Numbered from the stretch's first letter, positions 35,433 to 44,116 are shown. The stretch: DNA of 64,000 nucleotides from Bacillus sp. F19 (GCA_023823795.1 CP085710.1:2816001-2880000); one strand, 5' to 3'. The notes: generated by a model from the letters alone, not told the origin. Numbers and translations: made by a program.

Positions 35433-36734
35433 TTATTTACCCTTTCCATCAATCTGTAAAAACATCTGCTCTGATACACCGCACCAGTGCATTAAGAAAA
35501 CAGCCAGAATTTTTGTACAGTCGATGATTTTATCAATTTCAATAAATTCATTCGGAAAGTGAGCCACCTCTGTTTCGCCGGGGCCAAATACAATGGAAGG
35601 AATATCGCCTGCATGAGATATAAGGCCTGCATCTGTTCCCCAAGGAGATGCTTCAATGATCGGTTCTTTATCCATGATCTCTTTATAAGAATTTATCAAA
35701 GTCGCGGTTAGAGGATGTTCGCTTCCGATTTCATTTGGAAGCCACCTTGCCCCAAACCACTCCAGTTCAACCGGATGTTCATTGAACCATTCATCCTTTG
35801 AAGAAAGGCCAGAAATCCAATTTTGAAATTCTCTCTGCACCTCTTCTATCGTTTCATTCGGTGCGATCCCGCACCTTCCTTCTAAGGTGACAAGATCTGC
35901 CACAGAGGATGGCCACGTGCCTCCTTCTATTTTTCCAATATTAATAGGAACTGGAATCGGAACCTTATTGTAAAGAGCATCGTTTATTTTTTCGTTTCGC
36001 TTTTTTTCAAGCTCCAGGATATGCTTGACAACCAGCATGCTTTTTTCAATGGCGCTGATTCCCTCATATCTCGTTCCCCCATGTGCAGAACGCCCCTTTA
36101 TTTTCAGCCTGAACCACATAGATCCCTGCTGTTTTTGAAAAATTTTCATTTTAGTAGGCTCCGGAATAATAGCTGCATCTGCCTTGTATCCGCGTAAAAT
36201 GGCAGCAAGAGTTCCCGCTCCGCCGCTTTCTTCTTCAATGACACTTTGAAAAATGACGTCTCCCTTTAAGGAAATACCTGATGCTTTAATAGCTTCCATT
36301 GCCATTAAAAGACAGACATTCCCGCCTTTCATATCCGTCGATCCGCGTCCATAAAGACGGTTTTCGGTTACCACTGCCTGATAAGGGTCCACATCCCATT
36401 GCTCTAAGTCGCCTTCCGGCACGACATCGATGTGTCCATTTAAAATAACGGATTTCCCGTCTCCTTTTCCTTTTAAAACTCCGACAATGTTCGGGCTGTC
36501 TTTAAAAGATGTTCTCGTTGCCACAAAATGCGGGTGCTGTTTAAGGAGTTTGCCGCCAGGCTCCCACAGATCTATATCCAGGCTAAGCTGACGGCATTTT
36601 TCCAGCACGACCGCTTGGGCTGACGCCTCATTTCCCTGAACACTTCTCTGTTCGACCATCTTTTTAAGTAATTTAATTGACCGGTTTCGATTTTCTTCTA
36701 TCCATGTGCAAACTTGCTCTTGCAAGTTATTCAT
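35433..36734 (-). CDS. yodQ: M20 family deacylase YodQ
   Basis: 433 residues, ArgE/DapE-type zinc peptidase fold. Metal ligands and catalytic acids appear in NGHIDVVPEG, GRGSTDMKGGN and VIEEESGGAG; the dimerisation lid has GRSAHGGTRYEG. Probably removes an acyl group from an amino-acid intermediate. It follows yodR by 12 bp. Called by similarity and position to B. subtilis yodQ. Confidence 0.87.
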   Translation of the reverse strand: MNNLQEQVCTWIEENRNRSIKLLKKMVEQRSVQGNEASAQAVVLEKCRQLSLDIDLWEPGGKLLKQHPHFVATRTSFKDSPNIVGVLKGKGDGKSVILNGHIDVVPEGDLEQWDVDPYQAVVTENRLYGRGSTDMKGGNVCLLMAMEAIKASGISLKGDVIFQSVIEEESGGAGTLAAILRGYKADAAIIPEPTKMKIFQKQQGSMWFRLKIKGRSAHGGTRYEGISAIEKSMLVVKHILELEKKRNEKINDALYNKVPIPVPINIGKIEGGTWPSSVADLVTLEGRCGIAPNETIEEVQREFQNWISGLSSKDEWFNEHPVELEWFGARWLPNEIGSEHPLTATLINSYKEIMDKEPIIEASPWGTDAGLISHAGDIPSIVFGPGETEVAHFPNEFIEIDKIIDCTKILAVFLMHWCGVSEQMFLQIDGKGK

Positions 36735-36746
36735 CGAATCACTCCT

Positions 36747-37397
36747 TCAAAGATTCATGCCGATTTCAAGCTTTGCTCCTGTGCATTTCATCACATCCTG
36801 GACTGTGAATGGAACCATGATCTCTTTTAATATAAGTCCTGTCTCATGCACTTCAATTACCGCCATATCCGTAATAATTAAATCGACACATTGTTTGGAT
36901 GTAAGCGGCAGGGTGCAGCTTGTGAGAATTTTCGGATCGCCGTTTTTATTGACATGATTCATGACGACAATGACTTTTTTTGCTTTTCCGGCAAGTTCCA
37001 TTGCTCCGCCCATTCCAGGCACACGCTTACCAGGTACGATCCAATTGGCGAGGTCTCCTTTTTCGCTTACCTGGAGAGAACCTAGAATCGTCAAATCAAT
37101 GCACCCCCTTCGAATCATGCCAAACGCTGTGGTTGTGTCAAAATAAGAGGCTCCTTTTTCCAGGGTTACAGGATAGCCTGCAGCATTGCACAGTGTCTCC
37201 TCTTCTTCTCCTTGCAAAGGTGTTGATCCAATGCCGAGGATGCCGTTTTCAGCCTGAATCATCACTTGAGGTTTGTTTTTCAGATAATTCGGCACGAGAG
37301 AGGGAATCCCTATGCCAAGATTGACGATCATGCCGTTATCAATTTCCTGTGCTGCACGTTTCGCAATATTTTCTCTTACTTCGGTTCCCATACCCAC
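36747..37397 (-). CDS. yodR: 3-oxoacid CoA-transferase subunit B (YodR)
   Basis: 216 residues. The catalytic Glu of class I CoA-transferases is in QAENGILGIG, and the GIGIPSL nucleotide-like loop is at about 28-34. It forms a heterodimer with YodS; the two genes overlap by 22 bp. Moves CoA between a 3-oxoacid and a short acyl-CoA, consistent with the end of a lysine-fermentation-like route. Confidence 0.9.
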   Translation of the reverse strand: MGMGTEVRENIAKRAAQEIDNGMIVNLGIGIPSLVPNYLKNKPQVMIQAENGILGIGSTPLQGEEEETLCNAAGYPVTLEKGASYFDTTTAFGMIRRGCIDLTILGSLQVSEKGDLANWIVPGKRVPGMGGAMELAGKAKKVIVVMNHVNKNGDPKILTSCTLPLTSKQCVDLIITDMAVIEVHETGLILKEIMVPFTVQDVMKCTGAKLEIGMNL

Positions 37398-38077
37398 TTC
37401 CAGTTCACCCCTTCACTTTGTACGATGGCTTGAACAAATACACCCGGGGTGATGATGGCTTCGGGATCAAGCTCGCCTAAAGTTACGATTTCATCGACTT
37501 CCGCAATGGTATAATCTCCTGCCATGGCCATAAGCGGGTTCATATTCCGTGCACTTTTTTTGTAGATGATGTTTCCGAATTCATCCGCTGTCTTTCCGCA
37601 AATGATGGCCACATCAGCAGTTAAGGCTGTTTCAATAAAATAGGTGCGCCCTTCCACTTGCACAAGCTCTTTTCCTTTTTCTGCAATCTCACTTCCCATG
37701 CCTACATCTGACAAAATGCCTCCAAGACCCATTCCGCCGGCACGGATTCGCTCGCCAAGAGTTCCCTGCGGCGAAAATTCCACTTCGAGCTTGCCTTCTG
37801 ACATCAAGTTTCCGGCGATTGGATTTGAGCCAATATGCGAGGCAATTACTTTTCGGACACGCCCTGCCGAGATCAGTTTCCCTATTCCGATATGCGGAAA
37901 ACCAGTGTCATTGCAGATAATTTCGAGTTCCCGGACCTCTTTTTCCAAAATCGCGTCAATCAAAGACGGAGGGGTGCCAACACCGCCAAATCCACCTGCC
38001 ATCAGCGTGCAGCCGTCATTGATTTTGCCTATAATCTCATCAATTAGTCTGATTTTCTGAAAAGAGTTAGCAATCAT
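37376..38077 (-). CDS. yodS: 3-oxoacid CoA-transferase subunit A (YodS)
   Basis: 233 residues. GCTLMAGGFGGVGTPPSLID (about 19-38) is the CoA-binding glycine motif of subunit A, and ELEVEFSPQGTLGERIRAGG precedes GMGLGG. Partner of YodR. Starts 14 bp after yodT. Confidence 0.9.
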   Translation of the reverse strand: MIANSFQKIRLIDEIIGKINDGCTLMAGGFGGVGTPPSLIDAILEKEVRELEIICNDTGFPHIGIGKLISAGRVRKVIASHIGSNPIAGNLMSEGKLEVEFSPQGTLGERIRAGGMGLGGILSDVGMGSEIAEKGKELVQVEGRTYFIETALTADVAIICGKTADEFGNIIYKKSARNMNPLMAMAGDYTIAEVDEIVTLGELDPEAIITPGVFVQAIVQSEGVNWKWVWEPK

Positions 38078-38091
38078 ACAGATTCTCCTTT

Positions 38092-39435
38092 TTATGACAT
38101 TGGCAGCACTTCGGCTTCTATTTCTGCTGTCGTTTTTGAAAATAGCTGGACAAGTTCGTTTAGCTCTTCATCATTAATGGTCAGCGGCGGGGCAATTAAT
38201 ATGGCGTCGCCGTCGCCGCCTTCAATTCCAGCAGCAGACGGATAGACAAGCAGCCCGTTCTGATTTGCTTTCTTAATGATGCGGCTCGTAAGATTATAAG
38301 ATTTCGGAAAAGGCTGTTTGGTCGTCTGGTTTATAACAAATTCAATTCCTATTAATAATCCTTTTCCCCTGACATCTCCAATGATTTCTGTTTTTTCCTG
38401 CAATTTTTGCAGGTGTTTGATCAGTATCTTTCCTTTTTCAGAAGCTGCATCGTTCAATTGATTTTTTTCAATATAATGCAAGACTGCGAGACTGACAGCT
38501 GCGGATTGAGGATTCGCGCTGTACGTATGCCCGCTCATGATTAATTTTGATCCTTGCTGAATTGGCCGCATCACCCTGTCACTGATTAAAGTAGCAGCAA
38601 CTGGAGCATAACCGGCACTTAATCCTTTCCCGAGTGCAACGATGTCAGGCAATGCTCCCCAATGCTCCATCGCAAGAGTTTTTCCTGTTCTTCCAATGCC
38701 TGTCATGACTTCATCCGCTATGAACAGAATGTCATTTCGATCACAAATATCGCGGATTTTTTCGTAATATCCTTCTGGAGGTGTAATTGCTGCTCCCGCT
38801 GCACCGACAACCGGCTCTGCAACAAAAGCAGCAACGTGATCAGCACCGACTCTTCTTATTGCCGTTTCCAATTCTTCTGTACATTTCGCCTTGCAAGAGG
38901 AGGGTTTTAATCCATATGGACAACGATAACAGTACGCAGGAGATACCACCGGATTTGCTTCAAGCAGCGGCTGAAACCGGAAACGGCGCTCTGGATAGCC
39001 TGATAAAGAAAGCGCGCCAATTGTAATCCCGTGGTAGCTCATCCACCTGGAAATAATTTTTGTTTTTTTAGGCATGTTTTTTTCCTGAAAATACTGTATT
39101 GCTGTCTTCATGGCCGTTTCAATGGCTTCAGATCCGCTGTTGACCAGAAAGGTCCAGTTAAGATCACCCGGCGTCATCTCTGCAAGCTTCTTTGACAGGC
39201 CCTCTGCTGCATAGCTAGAGAATTGGGACCGATAGACAAACGATACTTCTCGCGCCTGCTCCACCATAGCCTCCACTATTTCACTGACACCATGTCCGAT
39301 TGAACAAGTTACAGCTCCAGATGATCCATCCAAATATTTCTTGCCAGAAGTATCGTATAAATAAACACCTTGTCCATGGCTGACCTTTTTATAGCTTTCA
39401 TCAAGCATCGGTTTAATTAAGTACTCCCTCTCCAT
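38092..39435 (-). CDS. yodT: Class III PLP aminotransferase YodT
   Basis: 447 residues from ATG 39435, behind GAGGTGGG. Class III aminotransferase: DEVMTGIGRTG binds the PLP ring, and the Schiff-base lysine is in VALGKGLSAGYAPV. SGSEAIETAMKTA and the SYHGITIGALSLSG block are also standard. An omega-amino acid (such as a beta-lysine derivative) is a plausible donor. First gene of the yodTSRQ-aldh run. Confidence 0.9.
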   Translation of the reverse strand: MEREYLIKPMLDESYKKVSHGQGVYLYDTSGKKYLDGSSGAVTCSIGHGVSEIVEAMVEQAREVSFVYRSQFSSYAAEGLSKKLAEMTPGDLNWTFLVNSGSEAIETAMKTAIQYFQEKNMPKKTKIISRWMSYHGITIGALSLSGYPERRFRFQPLLEANPVVSPAYCYRCPYGLKPSSCKAKCTEELETAIRRVGADHVAAFVAEPVVGAAGAAITPPEGYYEKIRDICDRNDILFIADEVMTGIGRTGKTLAMEHWGALPDIVALGKGLSAGYAPVAATLISDRVMRPIQQGSKLIMSGHTYSANPQSAAVSLAVLHYIEKNQLNDAASEKGKILIKHLQKLQEKTEIIGDVRGKGLLIGIEFVINQTTKQPFPKSYNLTSRIIKKANQNGLLVYPSAAGIEGGDGDAILIAPPLTINDEELNELVQLFSKTTAEIEAEVLPMS

Positions 39436-39479
39436 CCGGAAACCCACCTCACTTGCATTCTGAATATCATACTTCTTAC

Positions 39480-39509
39480 ATTCTATGTGAAGGATAAACA
39501 GGTTATTTC
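39480..39509 (-). promoter_or_regulatory. Possible SigE promoter of yodT
   Basis: Minus-strand CATAGAAT (-10-like, 39480-39487) and GAAATAAC (-35-like, 39502-39509), separated by 14 bp, the SigE spacing. The B. subtilis yodT operon is known from memory as SigE-dependent. Confidence 0.4.
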
Positions 39510-39550
39510 TATAGATGAAGGATGCTTTGAATTAGATAATCAATTCAGTT

Positions 39551-39564
39551 TGAAAGCGCTGTCA
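39551..39564. promoter_or_regulatory. cre site (CcpA), perfect consensus match
   Basis: TGAAAGCGCTGTCA fits TGWAANCGNTNWCA at every position. It lies in the divergent region between yodT and the small plus-strand gene. Confidence 0.7.
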
Positions 39565-39636
39565 TTTTTAAGGACTAATTTATCTCCGACTCATAATGAA
39601 ACATATGATATATGAAAAAGGCAAAGGTGATATTCT

Positions 39637-39822
39637 TTGAAGTGGATTGTGAATGTAGTGTTCCTTCTTTTATTCATGCTGCTGGCTTTCTTTGGAATCG
39701 GCCCTGCGCTGTTTTCAGACGGAGCTTTGGATGAAAGAATTGTAACAGGATTTTTTGTCATCATGACAGCGAGTTTTCTTTGTGTTTTGTATCATTCTTT
39801 CACAAAAAATTTCTTCAAATAA
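39637..39822 (+). CDS. Small two-helix membrane protein
   Basis: 61 residues, TTG start behind AAGGTGA. Two hydrophobic helices (IVNVVFLLLFMLLAFFGIG and IVTGFFVIMTASFLCVLYHS) joined by a short DGALDER loop. A good terminator follows at once. Family not recognised. Divergent from yodT. Confidence 0.6.
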   Translation: MKWIVNVVFLLLFMLLAFFGIGPALFSDGALDERIVTGFFVIMTASFLCVLYHSFTKNFFK

Positions 39823-39823
39823 A

Positions 39824-39855
39824 CGCTTGGAAGTCTTCCAAGCGCTTACTTTTTC
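39824..39855. terminator. Convergent terminator
   Basis: Nine-bp perfect stem CGCTTGGAA/TTCCAAGCG, GTC loop, then a T run (CTTTTTCC). Confidence 0.75.
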
Positions 39856-39858
39856 CTC

Positions 39859-40302
39859 TCAAATGGAGTAGGTCAGAAAGTCTCCTTTTCTGCCTCCCAT
39901 CTTTTCATAAAAGCGCTGTGCTCTTGCATTATCCCGCGCTGTTTCCCAGGTCATGGCAGCATATTGATGCTGCTTGCTGTATGTCTGGCAGCTTTTGAAA
40001 AGTTTTTCTGCTGCTTTAGATCCCCTGTATGCTTCGGCAACATAAAGGTCATTCATAATCGTAATGGGTTCAGCTCTAGTTGTGCTGTAAGTGAAATAAA
40101 GTGTCGCGAATCCGACAGCCTTGCCGTTTTCCTCCGCCAAAAATTGAATACCCTTCTCTTCTTGCTGAAGTGTCTTAATCAACTGATGAATTTTTTGCTC
40201 TGGAGGTTTTGGACATTGATAAAAATCGACGATATATTCATACATAAGCGCTGTCAGAGCATCAAAATCCATTTCATTTGGATGACGTATGATTAGTGAC
40301 AT
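39859..40302 (-). CDS. GNAT family N-acetyltransferase
   Basis: 147 residues from ATG 40302, where AGGAGAG has good spacing; two upstream ATGs are too close to it or lack a site. GNAT features: ITIMNDLYVAEAYRGSKAAE (beta4 and CoA loop, R-G-S-K replacing Q-G-x-G) and NARAQRFYEKMGGRKG. Target unknown. It starts 16 bp after the nucleotidyltransferase gene. Confidence 0.8.
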   Translation of the reverse strand: MSLIIRHPNEMDFDALTALMYEYIVDFYQCPKPPEQKIHQLIKTLQQEEKGIQFLAEENGKAVGFATLYFTYSTTRAEPITIMNDLYVAEAYRGSKAAEKLFKSCQTYSKQHQYAAMTWETARDNARAQRFYEKMGGRKGDFLTYSI

Positions 40303-40318
40303 GATCATCTCTCCTATT

Positions 40319-41038
40319 CTATTCTTTTTTTCCCAGTGAAAACCCTTCAAAAAATCTGCCGCCGTGGGGCTCCAAAATCGAATCCGTCAAGGCAATAACA
40401 TTGTCTTTGCATCCTGTACGGTAATACTCGTCAAAAACGGAGGTGAATTCAGCGGCGAATACAGGATCATACTGCATGAGAGCCCTTGGAATCCATTTTG
40501 ATTTCCCTATATATATTCCATTTGTCAGCAGGACAAATTCATGGATCAGCTCTGCGAGTACCGCAGCAATAAAAATTTCTTCCGAGCGTTTGCCGCTCCC
40601 CGTAAAATCATCAAGTGCATCAGTTATAAAATAGCGTCTCATTTCTATATCTTCTTTCGAAAGAGGATCCGGACCTTTTTCTAAAAGTTCCTGAGCTTCC
40701 CTTTTAATTGGCTCAAGCAAATCTTCTCCTTTTAAGACAAGTCCTTCATATACCATTCTCGGCATGGATGGCGTGCCGCTTTTGCAGTCACTCTGAAAAA
40801 ACTGCCGGTATGACTCGAAATTATGGACGAATGCTTCGACTGGCCATTCAAACATAACATATGATTCCCGGTAGGAAGACTCTAATGCTTGATCAAAAAT
40901 AACGAGATCAAGATCTGACGTTTTAGTGCTTTCCCCTCTTACCACACTGCCTGATAATACAGCGGCTTTGCATGATGGGTACCGTTTTTCTATGATTCTT
41001 TTTGCAGCTGCTACTGGATCCAGTCTCATATTTATCAC
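40319..41038 (-). CDS. Nucleotidyltransferase-domain protein
   Basis: 239 residues. Pol-beta-type nucleotidyltransferase start: AVLSGSVVRGESTKTSDLDL with the GS and DxD metal ligands near residues 30-45. A helical C-terminal region follows, like that of aminoglycoside adenylyltransferase-related proteins of unknown target. Leads a two-gene unit with the acetyltransferase; a link to amine or drug modification is speculative. Confidence 0.75.
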   Translation of the reverse strand: MINMRLDPVAAAKRIIEKRYPSCKAAVLSGSVVRGESTKTSDLDLVIFDQALESSYRESYVMFEWPVEAFVHNFESYRQFFQSDCKSGTPSMPRMVYEGLVLKGEDLLEPIKREAQELLEKGPDPLSKEDIEMRRYFITDALDDFTGSGKRSEEIFIAAVLAELIHEFVLLTNGIYIGKSKWIPRALMQYDPVFAAEFTSVFDEYYRTGCKDNVIALTDSILEPHGGRFFEGFSLGKKE

Positions 41039-41045
41039 TCTCCCC

Positions 41046-41399
41046 TTAAGGATTTTTCAGCAGATTGATAAAATCTATGTGATATTTTCGATTTGATATT
41101 TCTGCAGCACTTCTTTGTTCGCCTCTTAGGGTGTCTGCTCCGTTATGTATTAATAGACTTCCAATCTCTGTATTCCCTTCAAAAGCTGCGTTCCTTAATC
41201 GGAGCATCTCAGTCGATGTCGATTGGGTTAACATCTGCACCGTCTCAGAAGCATGTCAATAAACTTTGGAGACTGTTTCCCTGAAATGGCTGCATGCAGA
41301 TCTGAAATTGCTGCTTTTTCAAGCAGCAAAGGACAACGGAATGCACATTTTATCCACATACTTCCACCCTTTTCATCCCCCTGGTGTAACTGGGGTCAT
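41046..41399 (-). pseudogene. Frameshifted ankyrin-repeat gene
   Basis: GGAGGTGG precedes an ATG at 41399, but the frame breaks within ten codons. Coding similarity continues in other frames: CPLLLEKAAISDLHAAISGK, then GADVNPIDID, then LRNAAFEGNTEIGSLLIHNG, ending in YHIDFINLLKNP at 41046. The motif sequence (GADVN, LRNAA, EIGSLLIHNGAD) is that of ankyrin repeats. At least three frameshifts, so not functional. Reconstructed length about 115 residues. Confidence 0.65.
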
Positions 41400-41458
41400 T
41401 GTTTTATCCACCTCCCATATGTCGATTCACACATAGCCAGAAGAAAGATATGCTTCAC

Positions 41459-41690
41459 TTAATTTTTATACATACGGGGAACATGATCCTGAATTTCAGG
41501 CAGAATCTCTTTTATATGGCCTTCATCTAAAAAAGCTCTGATTTACTCCATTTCCAGGGGAGTAAGCGGATCACAGCTTGTTTTTCCGAAAGAAATCAAA
41601 GCTCTGGATTCTTCACAAGGAGGGAATCAATTTGAGTCTTCATAATAAAAGCGCATTAAACCGTGGCTTTCTTCCGGCAATATAAATCAT
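41459..41690 (-). pseudogene. Decayed gene of unknown family
   Basis: An open-looking minus frame with two in-frame stops encodes LPEESHGLMRFYYEDSN, FPPCEESRALISFGKTSCDP and IRAFLDEGHIKEILPEIQDH, ending VPRMYKN. Composition is protein-like but disrupted by a TGA and a TAA. Family not identified. Lies just upstream of the ankyrin remnant on the same strand. Confidence 0.4.
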
Positions 41691-41898
41691 GAAAGGGCTT
41701 CATCCTAAAAACTCAAGACCAAAACGAACCGATGAAGAAAGTGTACAGGGAGACAACTGGGATAAAATTGGACTGAATGAAATGTTAAAAAGTAATCACC
41801 GTAATTTATTCGATAAAAAGAGCAGGTTCCAAAAGATACAAATTTTAGAAGCAACTGATCTGCGTATGTATCTAGATGTCCAGCTCCAATTCAGTTAG
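41689..41898 (+). pseudogene. N-terminal fragment resembling spermidine synthase
   Basis: 69 codons without a ribosome site. The segment HRNLFDKKSRFQKIQILEAT followed by MYLDVQLQFS resembles the N-terminal beta domain of polyamine aminopropyltransferases. The frame stops exactly where the catalytic domain would begin. Weak assignment; it may be a chance ORF. Confidence 0.3.
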
Positions 41899-42087
41899 CT
41901 TAATGAAAGGATTAATCATGCTGTATTTTATTTAAAAAACGTTTATCGGATTCATCTTTTTTCACGAAATAAAAGGAAATGTTTCCTTTTATTTCTATAA
42001 GGGTATATCTAGAATCATATTCATACATATATAAATAACAGCTTCTAATGGATGAGAACTTATTGCCGATAAAAGGAGGCTACGCAT
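41899..42087. other. Intergenic stretch
   Basis: About 190 bp, AT-rich, holding the promoter of the small CxxC protein. No other feature is seen. Confidence 0.4.
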
Positions 42088-42207
42088 GTGAAAAACATTG
42101 AAGAAAAAGAAGATCTATGCGACGAATGCTCATTTCATAAAAAATTGACATTCTCCGAAGCGGAAAATTTATGGCTGTGCGATACTTGCTCAAATGAAGA
42201 AAGCTAA
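42088..42207 (+). CDS. Small double-CxxC zinc-finger-like protein
   Basis: 39 residues, GTG start behind AAAAGGAGG. Two Cys pairs (CDEC near 11-14 and CDTC near 31-34) 16 residues apart suit a treble-clef or zinc-ribbon site. A perfect terminator follows the stop. Function unknown; small proteins of this type are often missed in annotation. Confidence 0.65.
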   Translation: MKNIEEKEDLCDECSFHKKLTFSEAENLWLCDTCSNEES

Positions 42208-42210
42208 ACA

Positions 42211-42238
42211 AAAGAAAGCCAGATCACTGGCTTTCTTT
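42211..42238. terminator. Perfect terminator hairpin
   Basis: Twelve-bp stem AAAGAAAGCCAG/CTGGCTTTCTTT with an ATCA loop, ending in T-rich DNA. Confidence 0.85.
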
Positions 42239-42282
42239 TAAATGTAAACCTTAAAACTCTCCTGTCAGCATAAAGCTTAATT

Positions 42283-42711
42283 TTATTGCCCCATTAAACA
42301 TTTGTAAAAGATATCCCGCAAATTCTGAATTTCTTCATCTGAAAGCATTCCGAACATTTTTTGGATCTGCTGATTGATTTGGCTCCTGGCCGACTTCAGA
42401 AGATCTTTACCAGAATCCGTGATTTCAAGATTGTATGCTCTGCGGTCGCGTTCGTTTTGACATTTTTGGACAAACCCGTCTTTGATAAGTTTGCTTGTGA
42501 GGACGGTCACACCGCCAGTAGTAATCTGTAATTGTTCTGCAAGTATTGACGGACGCTTCAGCCCTTCCGTTTCAAGAATTTGCAATATCAAAATATGAGT
42601 TTTCGAAAGGCCGACCTGGTTCAGATGATTCCAGTCATTCGTCCATTTACGTTCAAGTGAAACGAATATCTCAAATAAGGAGACGATATTTTCACTTCTT
42701 TTTATATTCAT
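42283..42711 (-). CDS. MarR family regulator
   Basis: 142 residues, winged helix: RPSILAEQLQITTGGVTVLT (about 53-72) recognition region and CQNERDRRAYNLEITDSG wing. Downstream of the alarmone-synthetase gene by 26 bp, so probably one operon with the Spx-like gene. A near-perfect 14+14-bp palindrome in the operon promoter is a candidate site for this protein. Confidence 0.85.
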   Translation of the reverse strand: MNIKRSENIVSLFEIFVSLERKWTNDWNHLNQVGLSKTHILILQILETEGLKRPSILAEQLQITTGGVTVLTSKLIKDGFVQKCQNERDRRAYNLEITDSGKDLLKSARSQINQQIQKMFGMLSDEEIQNLRDIFYKCLMGQ

Positions 42712-42737
42712 ACAAATTCATCTCCAAAGACAGTTCC

Positions 42738-43478
42738 TTATTTTAATGAGTTTAATAAATCAATGGGAAGCTTAAATTGTTTATTGCTTAACAGCAGCTG
42801 GGACAGTTCCCCGGCTGGTTCCTCTGCTTCTTTTAAATCTGTCATTTCATTATGAAGCTTCTCCATTTTGAGGTCTAGTTCCGCAGCAGAAACTGCCGCT
42901 TCTTTTAATTCTTTTGTAAGCCGATCAGGAATTTCCTTATTATATTTATAATAAATCTTGTGTTCAAGGCTTGCCCAAAAATCCATCGCGATCGTTCTAA
43001 TTTGTACCTCTACAAGGATGTCTTCCTGGCGGTCTGACATAAACACTGGAATTTCCACTATTAAATGCAGACTTTGATAGCCGTTTGGCTTAGGATTTTT
43101 TATATAATCCTTGCATTCAATGACGGTGATATCTTTTTGGTTTTGAATCATCTCGCTGATTTGATAGATGTCAGACAAAAAAGAACAGGTGATGCGAACA
43201 CCTGCTATGTCTTTAATGTTCTTTTTAATATCTGTCAGGGAAAGGTCGTAGTTCTTCCTGTAAATTTTGTTTACAATGCTATCAGGAGACTTCAGACGCG
43301 AGCTGACATGTTCAATCGGATTATACTCATGAATATATTGAAATTCCTGTTCAAGGATATTTATTTTCGTGTTTATTTCTTCTAACGCAAATTTATAGGA
43401 CATCATAAAGCGCGTTAATTCTTTTTTTATTTTCTTAAGCTGATCAAAATTCATGTTAGGTAATTGCAATTCTTCCAC
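42738..43478 (-). CDS. Small alarmone synthetase-like (p)ppGpp synthetase
   Basis: 246 residues from GTG 43478, behind AAAGGAG. RelA/SpoT synthetase domain: DIAGVRIT (about 90-97), the GTP-contact PNGYQSLH (131-138), EVQIRT (157-162) and DFWASLEHK (166-174). No HD hydrolase, TGS or ACT domain, as in YjbM/YwaC, though longer than those (about 210) owing to a C-terminal extension with a coiled-coil-like segment. Transfers pyrophosphate from ATP to GTP or GDP. Lies between a Spx-like and a MarR gene. Confidence 0.85.
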   Translation of the reverse strand: MEELQLPNMNFDQLKKIKKELTRFMMSYKFALEEINTKINILEQEFQYIHEYNPIEHVSSRLKSPDSIVNKIYRKNYDLSLTDIKKNIKDIAGVRITCSFLSDIYQISEMIQNQKDITVIECKDYIKNPKPNGYQSLHLIVEIPVFMSDRQEDILVEVQIRTIAMDFWASLEHKIYYKYNKEIPDRLTKELKEAAVSAAELDLKMEKLHNEMTDLKEAEEPAGELSQLLLSNKQFKLPIDLLNSLK

Positions 43479-43506
43479 TTCTAATTCTCCTTTATCAGTC
43501 AAACCA

Positions 43507-43914
43507 TTAATTAGGCAGCATTGTTTTCGCTTCAAGCAGTTTTAAAAGGTAGGCCCGTATATTGCGGGGAAGGAATTTCCGGATCTCATCTTCGTTAAAT
43601 CCCACTAAAAAACGTTTTTCATCAAGTATGATCGGGCAGCGCATAATTCCCGGCTTCTCTTGAATAAGTGCAAGTAATTCCTGCAGATGCAATGCATCTA
43701 AATTCATATCCAATTCCTGAAATTGCTTTGAGCGGGTGGATAGAATTTCATCTGTCCCCTCTTCTGTCATGTGAAGAATTTGTTTTAGTTCTTTCATTGT
43801 TAAAGGCTGAGTAAGAATATTTCTTTCTATATAGGAAATTCCATGCTCTTCCATCCACATTTTTGACTTTCTGCAAGATGTACAGCTGCAAGACGTAAAT
43901 ATAGTAATGGCCAT
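43507..43914 (-). CDS. Spx/MgsR-family regulator
   Basis: 135 residues, ArsC/Spx thioredoxin-like fold. CxxC redox switch in [13 protein letters not shown] (Cys11 and Cys14, with an extra Cys9 before it). [19 protein letters not shown] and [20 protein letters not shown] are nearly as in Spx. Such proteins bind the RNA polymerase alpha C-terminal domain under thiol stress. It leads an apparent operon with the alarmone synthetase and MarR genes, suggesting a stress-response unit. Confidence 0.88.
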   Translation of the reverse strand: MAITIFTSCSCTSCRKSKMWMEEHGISYIERNILTQPLTMKELKQILHMTEEGTDEILSTRSKQFQELDMNLDALHLQELLALIQEKPGIMRCPIILDEKRFLVGFNEDEIRKFLPRNIRAYLLKLLEAKTMLPN

Positions 43915-43985
43915 TTATGAATTCCTCTCCTTTAATGATTGATTTTACATTCACTGGTTCGTGAAATGAATTTAATTAATTATTA

Positions 43986-44015
43986 TATATATATCTTACA
44001 AGTAAGATATATATA
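43986..44015. promoter_or_regulatory. Near-perfect palindromic operator and promoter
   Basis: Two 14-bp arms (TATATATATCTTAC and its complement) around a 2-nt AA centre. On the minus strand TTGACT lies just upstream and TAAGAT falls 17 bp later inside the palindrome, so the palindrome covers the spacer and -10 of the Spx-operon promoter. Confidence 0.7.
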
Positions 44016-44087
44016 AGTCAACCCTTAGGAAGGAACCCTCTTTTTTTAGCTTTCCTGTTTTGTCTGCCTTTTATTACTTACGAATAA

Positions 44088-44116
44088 AACCATCAATAAA
44101 ATTGATGGTTTCATTT
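44088..44116. terminator. Terminator of the zinc-ribbon gene
   Basis: Ten-bp perfect stem AACCATCAAT/ATTGATGGTT with a 3-nt loop. T-rich flank on the plus side; A-rich upstream for minus transcripts. Confidence 0.65.
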
